DNA of 64,000 nucleotides from Deltaproteobacteria bacterium. GTDB taxonomy: Bacteria > Myxococcota_A > UBA9160 > UBA4427. Below, piece by piece: positions 17,755-25,687 of the stretch. A program made the position numbers and the translations under genes. The stretch spans positions 62,001 to 126,000 of the forward strand of contig JAJDAN010000013.1 in NCBI GenBank assembly GCA_029261855.1, given 5' to 3'. Position 1 is the first letter of the stretch; every line of letters starts with the position of its first letter. The notes beneath the pieces were generated by a model that was not told the DNA's origin, did not search any database, and saw nothing but the letters and a program-made list of their open reading frames with translations.

Positions 17755-18016
17755 GCACTCCGGCCTCGAGCTGGAGCTGAAGAAGTTGGTGATCGAGGCG
17801 TTGGCGCTCGAGGACATCGAGCCCGAGGAGATCGTCACGGGCGATCCTCTCTTCGTGGAAGGCCTGGGTCTGGATTCCATCGACGCCCTCGAGATCACGA
17901 TGGTGCTCGAGGAGCGCTACGGCGTACAGATCGAGGACGACGCCGAGCAGAACAAGAAGATCTTCGCATCCATCGCCGCACTCGCGGTGTTCGTAGATGC
18001 GAACCGAACGGGGTGA
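17747..18016 (+). CDS. Acyl carrier protein 1 of an ape-type cluster
   Basis: 89 residues. Its ATG lies inside the acyltransferase gene, 10 bases after GAGGAG, which fixes the start. The phosphopantetheine site is VEGLGLDSIDALEI, with attachment on Ser44. Four-helix ACP character is clear, with an acidic recognition helix (ITMVLEERYGVQIEDD). A second, different ACP follows after 9 bases. A pair of ACPs is a hallmark of aryl-polyene and related clusters. No phosphopantetheinyl transferase is seen in the window. Confidence 0.9.
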   Translation: MSEHSGLELELKKLVIEALALEDIEPEEIVTGDPLFVEGLGLDSIDALEITMVLEERYGVQIEDDAEQNKKIFASIAALAVFVDANRTG

Positions 18017-18025
18017 GCAGGGACG

Positions 18026-18292
18026 ATGAACAAGGAGGATATCTTCGAAGAGGTGCGCTCGATCCTGTGTCACGAGTTCGAGTTCGTGCCCGATGAGGTG
18101 CTGCCGACCAGCCACCTCATCGACGACCTCGACCTCGACAGCATCGATGCCATCGATCTGGCCGTGAAGCTCGAAGAGCGCACGGGCCTCGACCTCGACG
18201 AGAAGGAGCTTCGGTCGCTGCGCCTGGTGCAGGACGTGGTGGACGTGGTGTACACGCATCTGGACGCTCGAGCCGATTCGGCTGCGGGCTAG
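18026..18292 (+). CDS. Acyl carrier protein 2 of an ape-type cluster
   Basis: 88 residues; ATG after GCAGGGA. The attachment motif is IDDLDLDSIDAIDL with Ser39. It differs clearly from ACP 1 outside this motif, so the two are not a recent duplication; distinct ACPs probably carry starter or growing chain versus finished chain. The next gene starts 15 bases downstream. Confidence 0.9.
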   Translation: MNKEDIFEEVRSILCHEFEFVPDEVLPTSHLIDDLDLDSIDAIDLAVKLEERTGLDLDEKELRSLRLVQDVVDVVYTHLDARADSAAG

Positions 18293-18307
18293 GGCCTTGC
18301 AAGCGGC

Positions 18308-18940
18308 GTGCTGAAGGCCCTCGCGATCGGGATCGGGATTGCGTATCCGCTCCTGATCTACGCGGGGCTGTCGTACTTCGAACCGCGCACCGTCGCGCTC
18401 GCGCTCGGCTTCGGGGTTCTCGTCCGCGTGGCGTCGATCGCCAGGGGTCGAGAAGGCGTGCAGCTCTCGAGGCTGCTGTTGGCGCCCGCGACCGTTGCCG
18501 TCGTGCTAGTGGTGACTGCGGTCCTCAACGAGGGCCGCGTCTTCTTGTACGTGCCGGCTCTGATCAATCTTGCCCTGCTCGTGAGCTTCGGGCACACGCT
18601 GCGTCGCGGGCCGTCGATGGTCGAGACCTTCGCCCGCCTGCAAGTCGACGACCTGAGCGAGGACGAGAGCGCATACGCGGTTGCCGTGACGCGGATCTGG
18701 TGCGTCTTCTTCTTCGCGAATGGCGCGGTGGCCCTGTTCCTCGCGGTGCAGGCGACCGTCGGCGTGTGGGCGTTCTATACAGGGTTCCTGTCCTACGTCT
18801 TGATGGGTACGTTGTTCGCCGTAGAATTCCTCTACAGGACCTGGCGCTTTCGGCGCTACACCGGAGGGCCGCTCAATCCGCTGCTGGAACGGGTATTCCC
18901 ACCCCGCGGCGGGGACGGCGAGGACGTCACCCGGGCATGA
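18308..18940 (+). CDS. COG4648-like integral membrane protein of an ape-type cluster
   Basis: 210 residues from GTG 18308. Mostly hydrophobic helices (ALAIGIGIAYPLLIYAGLSY, LLLAPATVAVVLVVTAVL, FLYVPALINLALLVSF, AVALFLAVQATVGVWAFYT) with a charged tail. By order in the cluster and by features (SFGHTLRRGPSMVETFARL, LSEDESAYAVAVTRIWCVFF) it is the COG4648-type membrane protein that recurs beside the ACPs in aryl-polyene clusters. Its biochemical role is not known. The stop overlaps the next start as ATGA. Confidence 0.75.
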   Translation: MLKALAIGIGIAYPLLIYAGLSYFEPRTVALALGFGVLVRVASIARGREGVQLSRLLLAPATVAVVLVVTAVLNEGRVFLYVPALINLALLVSFGHTLRRGPSMVETFARLQVDDLSEDESAYAVAVTRIWCVFFFANGAVALFLAVQATVGVWAFYTGFLSYVLMGTLFAVEFLYRTWRFRRYTGGPLNPLLERVFPPRGGDGEDVTRA

Positions 18941-19815
18941 GCGGCCGCGCGATCACGCCGGGCCGGACCGCGGGCGGCCTCGAGGTCCTCGATGAAACGC
19001 GCGGGGACCGCGTCTTCGCGCAGCGGTTGCGGGCGCCGGACGATCTGCCTTGCCTGGTGGGGCACTTCCCGGGACTGCCGGTGCTGCCCGGGCTCGCCCA
19101 GCTGCAGTGGGCGGTTGCCGGTGCGGAGGTCCTGCGCGGAGAACCGGTGCAGGTTCGCCGCCTCGAGGCCCTGAAGTTTCGCGAGCTGTTGCGACCGGGT
19201 GAGCCCTTCACCGCGAAGGTCTCGGCGCAAGACGACCCCGATCGGATCGACCTGGAGGTGCTGCGCGAAGACCGGGTCGTCGCATCGGCGCGGATCCGAC
19301 TGGGGTCCGCGCCAGCCGACCTCGGGTACGCCGATCCGGTGCAGCCGACGGGCGACGCGGTGGCGGCGAACGAGCTGATCCCGCACGCGGGTCCCATGGT
19401 GTTCCTGGACCGCCTGGTGGCGGGCGATGAGAAGCGGACCGTCTGCAGCGTTCGCGTCGATGCGCTGCGGCTCTTCCGAGCGGAAGGGGGCGCCCTGCCG
19501 GGCTGGGCGGGCATCGAGCCCATGGCCCAGTGCATCGCCGCCCACGGCGGTCTCGAGGCCCGGCGCGTCGGTGAAGAGCCGCGCATCGGCTTTCTCCTGG
19601 GTTGTCGCCGGCTCGCGGTGGCGGACGACTGGCTGTTGCCCGGTGTCGCGTATGTGGCGTCCGCGGAGCAGGTCTGGGGCGGCGAGCAGGGCCTCGTGTC
19701 CTTCGACTGTGCGCTATTCGAGCGCGACGGCGGACGTCGTCTGCTCACGGGTCGCATCAACGCCTATCTTCCCGCTGACCTGAACGACGTGCTGGAGGGA
19801 AGGCTTGGCGGATAG
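18937..19815 (+). CDS. Fused double-hotdog 3-hydroxyacyl-ACP dehydratase (ApeI-like + ApeP-like)
   Basis: 292 residues made of two hotdog modules. Residues ~15-130 (CLVGHFPGLPVLPGLAQLQW, LEALKFRELLRPGEPFTAKV) match FabA/FabZ/ApeI-type dehydratases, with His in GHFPG as the catalytic base. Residues ~140-290 (ELIPHAGPMVFLDRLVAGD, WAGIEPMAQCIAAHGGL, IGFLLGCRRLAV) match the ApeP/COG4706-type dehydratase. In described aryl-polyene clusters these are separate proteins; here they are one chain. The ATG overlaps the previous stop (ATGA) and the ketoreductase starts 11 bases before this gene ends. Would dehydrate 3-hydroxyacyl-ACP during chain extension. Confidence 0.82.
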   Translation: MSGRAITPGRTAGGLEVLDETRGDRVFAQRLRAPDDLPCLVGHFPGLPVLPGLAQLQWAVAGAEVLRGEPVQVRRLEALKFRELLRPGEPFTAKVSAQDDPDRIDLEVLREDRVVASARIRLGSAPADLGYADPVQPTGDAVAANELIPHAGPMVFLDRLVAGDEKRTVCSVRVDALRLFRAEGGALPGWAGIEPMAQCIAAHGGLEARRVGEEPRIGFLLGCRRLAVADDWLLPGVAYVASAEQVWGGEQGLVSFDCALFERDGGRRLLTGRINAYLPADLNDVLEGRLGG

Positions 19816-20587
19816 CAGCGCCGTGAGCGGAGGGGGAGCCGGACGGCGGGTGCTCGTGACGGGCGCGAGCCGCGGAATCGGGCGCGCCGTTGCGGTCGAA
19901 CTGGCGGGGCAGGGCTTCTCGGTGACCGTCCATTACCGGTCCCAGGAGGACGCGGCCCGCGAGACCCTGGCGGAATGCGCGAAGCGCGCGTCGGGGGCAG
20001 GCGAAGCGAGCGTGAGCGATGGCCGCCTCCTCGCCTTCGATATCGCGGACCGTCCCGCCTGCGAGGCAGCGCTCGAGGCCGACCTGAAGGCGAACGGGGC
20101 CTACTACGGTGTGGTCTGCAACGCCGGCGTCACCGCGGATGGACCCTTTCCGGGCATGAAGCCCGCCGCCTGGGACGACGTGCTGCACACGAACCTCGAC
20201 GGCTTCTACAACGTCTTGCGGCCGCTCGTGATGCCGATGGTCCGGGCGCGGCAGGGAGGCCGGATCGTGACGATGTCCTCGGTCTCGGGGCTGATCGGGA
20301 ATCGCGGCCAGGTGAACTACAGCGCCTCGAAGGCCGGCATCATCGGCGCCACCAAGGCCCTCGCGCAGGAGCTCGCCAAGCGAAGGATCACCGTCAACAG
20401 CGTCGCCCCCGGCCTGATCGATACCGATATGGCGGGCGATGCGCCGGTCGAGGAGATTCTCAAGGTGATCCCCATGCGGCGACTCGGTCAGCCCGAAGAA
20501 GTGGCGGCGGCCGTCTCGTACCTGTTCTCGGACGCGGCGGGCTACGTGACAGGCCAGGTCCTGTCCGTGAATGGAGGTCTGGCATGA
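19805..20587 (+). CDS. 3-oxoacyl-ACP reductase (FabG/ApeQ-like, SDR family) of an ape-type cluster
   Basis: 260 residues from TTG 19805, set by GGAGGG just upstream and by the overlap with the dehydratase gene. Short-chain dehydrogenase with NADP-binding VLVTGASRGIGRAVAVEL, VCNAGVTADGPF, catalytic Ser in MSSVSGLIGNRGQ, Y-x-x-x-K as VNYSASKAGIIG, and ITVNSVAPGLIDTDMAG. Reduces the 3-oxo group after each condensation. Stop overlaps the ketosynthase start (ATGA). Confidence 0.9.
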   Translation: MADSSAVSGGGAGRRVLVTGASRGIGRAVAVELAGQGFSVTVHYRSQEDAARETLAECAKRASGAGEASVSDGRLLAFDIADRPACEAALEADLKANGAYYGVVCNAGVTADGPFPGMKPAAWDDVLHTNLDGFYNVLRPLVMPMVRARQGGRIVTMSSVSGLIGNRGQVNYSASKAGIIGATKALAQELAKRRITVNSVAPGLIDTDMAGDAPVEEILKVIPMRRLGQPEEVAAAVSYLFSDAAGYVTGQVLSVNGGLA

Positions 20588-21825
20588 GTCGTCGCGTCGT
20601 GGTGACGGGCATGGGCGGGCTCTGCGCCCTCGGCCAGGACTGGAAGAGCGTTCGCGAGGCGCTGCGAGCCGGGCGTTCGGGCGTCCAGCGCATCGCGGAC
20701 TGGGAGGACATCGACGGCCTGAAGACCGAGCTGGGCGCACCCATCCCGGACTTCAGTACGCCGGCTGGCTACTCGCGGAAGAAGACGCGGAGCATGGGTC
20801 GGGTTGCGCTGCTCGCGACGCGTGCCTGTGAGTTGGCGCTCGCCGAAGCGGGGCTGCTGGGATCGGACGTGCTCGGCGACGGCAGTGTCGGACTGTCCTA
20901 CGGGTCGACGTCGGGAAGCCCGCCTGCCATGGAGGTCTACGCGCGGCAGTTCATGAACGCGCGCACCACCAAGGGCATCACCGCCAACGAGTACGTCCGC
21001 TTCATGAGCCACACCTGCGCGGCGAACGTGGCCCAGTTCTTCGGGATCCGCGGCCGCATCGTGCCGACTTGCAGCGCCTGCACGTCGGGAAGCCAGGGGA
21101 TCGGCTACGGCTACGAGGCCATCCGCTTCGGACGGCAGGACGTGATGATCACCGGCGGCGCCGAGGAGTTCCACCAGATCGACGCAGCGGTCTTCGACAT
21201 CCTGTACGCGACCTCCACCCGCAATGACGATCCGACGTCGACGCCGCGGCCCTTCGACAAGGACCGGGACGGGCTCGTGGTCGGCGAAGGCGCTGGGGCC
21301 CTGGTGCTGGAAGAGCTCGACTACGCACGCGCTCGCGGCGCGACCGTGCTGGCGGAGCTGATCGGATACGGGACCAACTGCGACGGCGCCCACATCACCA
21401 ATCCCGATGCCGCCAGCATGGAGCGGGTCATGCGCCTCGCCCTGGCCGACGCGGGGATCGAAGCCGCCGACGTCGACTACGTGAACGCCCATGGCACCGC
21501 GACCGACGTGGGAGACGTGGCGGAAAGCCTCGCTACCCACGCGGTCTTCGGAGCCGGTGCCCCCGTCAGCACCTTGAAGAGCTATCTCGGCCACACCCTC
21601 GGCGCCTGCGGCGCCCTCGAAGCCTGGATCAGCATCGAGATGATGCGTGAGGGGTGGTTGGCGCCCACCCTGAACCTGGCGGAAGTCGATCCGCGTTGTG
21701 CGGACCTCGACTACGTGATGGGCGGCGTGCGCCCGGCCGAGCCGGAGATCATCATGAGCAACAACTTCGCCTTCGGCGGCGTGAATACTTCGCTGGTTTT
21801 CCGGCGTTGGCGAGACGAAGGCTGA
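20584..21825 (+). CDS. Beta-ketoacyl-ACP synthase (FabF/ApeR-like) of an ape-type cluster
   Basis: 413 residues. It begins RVVVTGMGGLCALGQDW and has a complete Cys-His-His site: C166 in TCSACTSGSQGIG, H303 in VNAHGTATD and H337 in LGHTLGACGALE, so it should condense. It is the only ketosynthase in the cluster; aryl-polyene clusters normally carry three ketosynthase-type proteins, including a non-catalytic chain-length factor. Last gene of the tightly overlapping synthesis arm (16963-21825). Confidence 0.92.
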   Translation: MSRRVVVTGMGGLCALGQDWKSVREALRAGRSGVQRIADWEDIDGLKTELGAPIPDFSTPAGYSRKKTRSMGRVALLATRACELALAEAGLLGSDVLGDGSVGLSYGSTSGSPPAMEVYARQFMNARTTKGITANEYVRFMSHTCAANVAQFFGIRGRIVPTCSACTSGSQGIGYGYEAIRFGRQDVMITGGAEEFHQIDAAVFDILYATSTRNDDPTSTPRPFDKDRDGLVVGEGAGALVLEELDYARARGATVLAELIGYGTNCDGAHITNPDAASMERVMRLALADAGIEAADVDYVNAHGTATDVGDVAESLATHAVFGAGAPVSTLKSYLGHTLGACGALEAWISIEMMREGWLAPTLNLAEVDPRCADLDYVMGGVRPAEPEIIMSNNFAFGGVNTSLVFRRWRDEG

Positions 21826-21926
21826 CGCGGGTCGGATCGTGCGTCTACACTGCGCGGTGCCCGATGCGTGTCTTGGGGGGCGTAGTTCAACCGATGACTG
21901 AACGACGAATGGAGAGGACGGAAACA

Positions 21927-22247
21927 ATGAGCAAGCGATTCTCGAAGATCTGTGTGATGGCGCTGGCGGTGTCGAGCCTGAGCCTGGGCGCCTGCACGAC
22001 GACCACCTACCCGGTGGCGGGCATGTGGACCCAGGACGTGCGCGTGTCCGTCGACGGCAAGATGCCCGCCGGCAGCAAGCGGGGCGAAGCGTGCGTCACG
22101 TCCTATCTCGGTGTCTTCGCGACGGGTGACGCCAGCGTCGAGGCGGCTGCCGCCAACGGCGGCATCACCCGGGTACAGTCCGTCGAGGCGTTGATCAACG
22201 CCAAGATCGTGATCGGTACCTACTGCACGGTCGTACGCGGTAGCTGA
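21927..22247 (+). CDS. TRL-like small lipoprotein
   Basis: 106 residues; ATG follows GGAGAGGA. Signal with lipobox LSLGAC, then TTTTYPVAG, RGEACVTSYLGVFATGDAS and AAANGGITRVQSVE, matching the TRL-like family (PF13146), often found near tRNA-Leu or ribosomal loci in other bacteria but of unknown role. It follows the ketosynthase by 101 bases, with its own ribosome-binding site, and a strong hairpin follows it. Confidence 0.85.
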   Translation: MSKRFSKICVMALAVSSLSLGACTTTTYPVAGMWTQDVRVSVDGKMPAGSKRGEACVTSYLGVFATGDASVEAAAANGGITRVQSVEALINAKIVIGTYCTVVRGS

Positions 22248-22269
22248 CACTCGGCCGTTCTGCGGTACC

Positions 22270-22299
22270 GGGTCGGGGGACCTTCGGGTTCCCCGATCC
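22270..22299. terminator. 13-bp hairpin with UUCG loop between convergent genes
   Basis: 22270-22282 pairs with 22287-22299 (13 positions, two G-T wobbles) around a ttcg tetraloop closed by C-G. It lies between the stops of the TRL-like gene and the convergent MarR gene, so it probably serves both strands. No T-run. Confidence 0.75.
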
Positions 22300-22307
22300 A
22301 GTGCCGG

Positions 22308-22793
22308 TCAGCGGCCCGACTGCTCGAGCCGCGCGCGCATTGCGGCCATCACCTTCAGCGTGCGGTCGAGATCCGCGTCGTCGATGCCCGCGGCGATGTC
22401 GTCCGCCCAGGCGATCTGCCGCTGGAAGGTCCTTCGCAGCGCGTCGCTACCGGCGGGCGTCACCTCGATCAGCATCGCGCGGCGATGGTTCGGATTCGTT
22501 CGGAGCACGACGAAGCCGTCCTTGTGCAGCGAGTTGACGGTGCGCTGGACGCTTTGACGTCGCAACCCCATCCGCCGGGCGATCTCGGCAACCGTCGCCG
22601 GTTCGCGGTCGGCGACGCTGAGGACCTGCCAGCGGGCGCTCGATAGGCCCAGGTCCTTGGTCATGCGATCTCCCACCTCGAGCAGCCGCCCGTTGAGGCG
22701 GAACGTCTCGAGCAGGATCTCGGTGATGTACTGGCCGCCCGGGGTGCGTTCTCGCTCGGCGGTTACGGTGGCGGGCTCATGAGGATTCTTCAT
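22308..22793 (-). CDS. MarR family transcriptional regulator
   Basis: About 161 residues. The winged-helix core is visible: LGLSSARWQVLSVADREPATV, AEIARRMGLRRQSVQRTVNSL (recognition helix) and the wing DGFVVLRTNPNHRRAMLIEVT, ending in a dimerisation helix. ATG 22793 is preferred over ATG 22820: it has AGAGG 6 bases upstream, and that ribosome-binding site lies inside a perfect GTAGA-N2-TCTAC palindrome that could be its own operator. Ligand and targets are unknown; it is convergent with the ape-type cluster and downstream of gdhA. Confidence 0.88.
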   Translation of the reverse strand: MKNPHEPATVTAERERTPGGQYITEILLETFRLNGRLLEVGDRMTKDLGLSSARWQVLSVADREPATVAEIARRMGLRRQSVQRTVNSLHKDGFVVLRTNPNHRRAMLIEVTPAGSDALRRTFQRQIAWADDIAAGIDDADLDRTLKVMAAMRARLEQSGR

Positions 22794-22805
22794 GTAGACC
22801 TCTAC
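22794..22805. promoter_or_regulatory. Perfect 12-bp palindrome over the marR ribosome-binding site
   Basis: gtagacctctac is a perfect GTAGA/TCTAC inverted repeat with a 2-base centre, directly next to the MarR start codon and covering its AGAGG. MarR proteins commonly bind short palindromes at their own start region, so autorepression is a reasonable inference. Confidence 0.4.
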
Positions 22806-22836
22806 GGCTGAAACCGGCATCTGGTTGCAGGGTTGG

Positions 22837-22882
22837 CGCTCTTCGCGGTCTCGCCTGTCGAGACCGTTGCAACAGAAGAGCG
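22837..22882. terminator. Nested inverted repeats between gdhA and marR
   Basis: Outer arms cgctcttc (22837-22844) and gaagagcg (22875-22882) enclose an inner hairpin ggtctcg/cgagacc (22847-22853, 22859-22865; 5-base loop). It lies 112 bases past the gdhA stop and 44 bases before the marR start on the same strand. It could end the gdhA transcript or act in the marR leader. Confidence 0.4.
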
Positions 22883-22993
22883 TTGCGAGTGGGCTTCAGA
22901 TGCGGACGCTCGGTACGCCGTCCGAGTTCCAGCCTTTCCCACGATTTTCTCGAGCAGTAGCCAGTAGATGGCTGCGAGACAGCTGAGGGACCG

Positions 22994-24355
22994 TCAGAGC
23001 ACGCCGTAGGCGAGCATGGCGTCTGCGACCTTGATGAAGCCGGCTATGTTTGCCCCGCGGGCATAGTTGATGTGGTCGCCTTCCTGGCCGTGTTCGGCGC
23101 AGGACGTGTGGATCTTCTTCATGATGTCGAGAAGGTTCTCGTCTACCTCTTCCCGGGTCCACGAAAGTCTCATGGCGTTCTGGGTCTGCTCGAGGCCACT
23201 CACCGCAACGCCGCCGGCGTTCGACGCCTTGGCCGGCGCGTACAGGATCTTCGCGTCCTGGAAGACGTCGATCGCCTCGATGGTGGACGGCATGTTCGCA
23301 CCCTCGGCCACGAGCTTGCAGCCGTTGGCGACCAGCCGGCGCGCGTCCTCGGTCTCGAGTTCGTTCTGCGTGGCACACGGGAACGCCATGTCGCAGGGGA
23401 CCTCCCACGGCCGCTTGCCTTCGTGGAACTCGCAGCCGTAGTGCTCGGCGTATTCGGCGACGCGCCCCCGCTTCTTCGTCTTCAGATCGATCAGCCAGCG
23501 CAGCTTCTCTTCATCGAGTCCGTCCTTGTCGAAGATGAAGCCGCTGGAATCGGACATCGTGACGACCTTGGCGCCCAGCTGGATGAGCTTCTCCGCGGTG
23601 TACTGCGCGACGTTGCCCGACCCCGATACGAGGCAGGTCTTCCCCTGCATGTCGTCGCCGCGGACGCCGAGCATCTCGCGGGCGAAGTACACGCAGCCGT
23701 AGCCCGTCGCCTCGGTCCGGATGAGGCTCCCGCCGAAGGCGAGCCCCTTGCCCGTGATGGTCCCCGTGAATTCGTTCTGGAGGCGCTTGTACTGGCCGAA
23801 CAGGTACGAAACCTCGCGGGCGCCGACGCCGATGTCGCCGGCCGGGATGTCGGTGTGCGGGCCGATGTGCCGGAACAGCTCGCTCATGAAGGACTGGCAG
23901 AAGCGCATGACTTCGCCGTCGCTCTTGCCGTGGGGGTTGAAGTTGGCTCCGCCCTTGGCGCCGCCCATCGGGAGAGTCGTGAGTGAGTTCTTGAAGACCT
24001 GCTCGAAGCCCAGGAACTTCAGCACCGACAAGGTGACGTTCTTGTGAAAGCGCAAGCCGCCCTTGTACGGGCCGATGGCGTTGTTGAACTGGACCCGCAT
24101 GCCCCGGTTGACGCGGGTGTGGTTCTCGTCGTCCACCCAGCACACCCGGAAGATGATCACGCGGTCCGGCTCGGTCATCCGGTCGAGGATGTGCGCGTCC
24201 TTGTAGGCCTGCTTGTCTTCCAGGTAGGGGATGATGTCCTTCGCCACCTCCTTCACCGCCTGGTGGAACTCCGGTTCGCCCGGGTTGCGCACTTCGAGTC
24301 CGGACATGAAGCGCTTCAGATACTCGGCCGCGTGCTTCTCGGTTGCGCTGGACAT
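22994..24355 (-). CDS. gdhA: NADP-type glutamate dehydrogenase
   Basis: 453 residues, the usual length of the hexameric bacterial enzyme that aminates 2-oxoglutarate to glutamate. Motifs: YKGGLRFHKNVTLSVLKFLG, the catalytic-Lys segment LPMGGAKGGANFNPHGKSD, DIGVGAREVSYLFGQYKR, and the nucleotide-binding CLVSGSGNVAQYTAEKLIQLG. ATG 24355 has AGGAGA upstream. Divergent from the thiolase gene across 122 bases. The FDKDGLDEEKL and AEYAEHYGCEFHEG segments are typical of GdhA. Confidence 0.95.
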   Translation of the reverse strand: MSSATEKHAAEYLKRFMSGLEVRNPGEPEFHQAVKEVAKDIIPYLEDKQAYKDAHILDRMTEPDRVIIFRVCWVDDENHTRVNRGMRVQFNNAIGPYKGGLRFHKNVTLSVLKFLGFEQVFKNSLTTLPMGGAKGGANFNPHGKSDGEVMRFCQSFMSELFRHIGPHTDIPAGDIGVGAREVSYLFGQYKRLQNEFTGTITGKGLAFGGSLIRTEATGYGCVYFAREMLGVRGDDMQGKTCLVSGSGNVAQYTAEKLIQLGAKVVTMSDSSGFIFDKDGLDEEKLRWLIDLKTKKRGRVAEYAEHYGCEFHEGKRPWEVPCDMAFPCATQNELETEDARRLVANGCKLVAEGANMPSTIEAIDVFQDAKILYAPAKASNAGGVAVSGLEQTQNAMRLSWTREEVDENLLDIMKKIHTSCAEHGQEGDHINYARGANIAGFIKVADAMLAYGVL

Positions 24356-24477
24356 CGTGATTCTCCTGCGGATCCCGGTTCGGTGTCGGGGGAGTCTGGC
24401 TGCTCGGCGCCGGGGCTGCCAGCGGCTACCATTCGGCCTCCCCGAAAACCCACATCCTTGAAGAGCAGGAGAGCAGC

Positions 24478-25674
24478 ATGTCCCGAGAAGCCGTCGTCGT
24501 CGAGAGCCTTCGCACCGGCCTCACCAAGGCCCACCGCGGGTCCTTCAACATCACCGAGCCGGTCGACTACCTGGCGCACACCCTGAAGACGGTGGCGGAC
24601 TCCGTCCCGAACCTCGACCCCGCCCAGATCGAGGACGTGATCGTCGGTTGCGGCTTCCCGGAAGGTTGCCAGGGCATGAATACCGCCCGCATCGCCGCCA
24701 TGGCCGCCGGCTTCCCCCTGGACGTGGCGGCCACGACGGTCAACCGCTTCTGCTCGTCGGGCTCCCAGGCCGTCATGATGGCCGCGCACTCGATCCTGCA
24801 CGAGGGCGCCGACGTGGCCATCGGCGCCGGTGTCGAGACCATCACCATGATGCAGGACGGCAGCCAGAACACGACCCGTCTTGCGAACGCCGCCGCGGCC
24901 AAGCGCTTCCCCGGCCTGTACTTCCCCATGGGCATCACCGCGGAGATCGTGGCGGAGCGCTACGGGGTGAGCCGCGAGGACCAGGACGCCTACGCGCTGC
25001 AGAGCCAGCAGCGCTACGCCGAGGCCGTCGAAAAGGGCTACGTCCGCGAAGAGATCGCGCCCATGAAGGTGACCCGGAAGGTCATGAAGAAGGACCAGGA
25101 CCCCTACGACGAGGAGTTCACCGTCGAGCTGGACGAATGCAACCGGGCCGAGACCACCCTCGAGGGGCTGTCGTCGCTCAAGACCGTCTTCAAGACGCCG
25201 GAAGAAGGCGGCACGGTGACCGCGGGCAACGCGTCGCAGCTGTCCGACGGCGCCTCGGCCACCCTGTTGATGTCGAGCGACAAGGCCAAGGAACTCGGCG
25301 TCGAGCCCCTGGGCATCTACCGGGGTACGGCGGTCGCCGGCTGCGGACCGGACGAGATGGGCATCGGCCCGGTCTTCGCCGTCCCGAAGCTGCTAAAGCG
25401 CCACGGCCTGACCATGGACGACATCGACATCGTCGAGCTCAACGAGGCGTTCGCGTCCCAGCTGCTCTATTGCCAGCGGCAGCTCGAGATCCCGAACGAG
25501 AAGCTGAACCCGAGTGGCGGCTCGATCTCCATCGGCCATCCCTTCGGCATGACGGGGTCGCGCATGACCGGCCTGCTGCTGCGCCAGTTGCGCCGCCAGG
25601 GCGGGCGCTACGGCATCGTGACCATGTGCATCGGCGGAGGTCAGGGGCTCGCGTCGTTGTTCGAGGTGGCCTGA
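24478..25674 (+). CDS. Acetyl-CoA acyltransferase (thiolase)
   Basis: 398 residues; ATG after AGGAGAGCAGC. Full thiolase site: nucleophile C92 in [12 protein letters not shown]354 in [12 protein letters not shown] and C384 in [10 protein letters not shown]. Cleaves 3-ketoacyl-CoA in beta-oxidation (FadA/FadI type) or condenses acetyl-CoA. It is followed by a convergent crotonase gene and a nearby acyl-CoA dehydrogenase operon, consistent with a fatty-acid breakdown region, but no fadB partner is adjacent. Confidence 0.92.
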   Translation: MSREAVVVESLRTGLTKAHRGSFNITEPVDYLAHTLKTVADSVPNLDPAQIEDVIVGCGFPEGCQGMNTARIAAMAAGFPLDVAATTVNRFCSSGSQAVMMAAHSILHEGADVAIGAGVETITMMQDGSQNTTRLANAAAAKRFPGLYFPMGITAEIVAERYGVSREDQDAYALQSQQRYAEAVEKGYVREEIAPMKVTRKVMKKDQDPYDEEFTVELDECNRAETTLEGLSSLKTVFKTPEEGGTVTAGNASQLSDGASATLLMSSDKAKELGVEPLGIYRGTAVAGCGPDEMGIGPVFAVPKLLKRHGLTMDDIDIVELNEAFASQLLYCQRQLEIPNEKLNPSGGSISIGHPFGMTGSRMTGLLLRQLRRQGGRYGIVTMCIGGGQGLASLFEVA

Positions 25675-25687
25675 GCCCGACGGTCGT

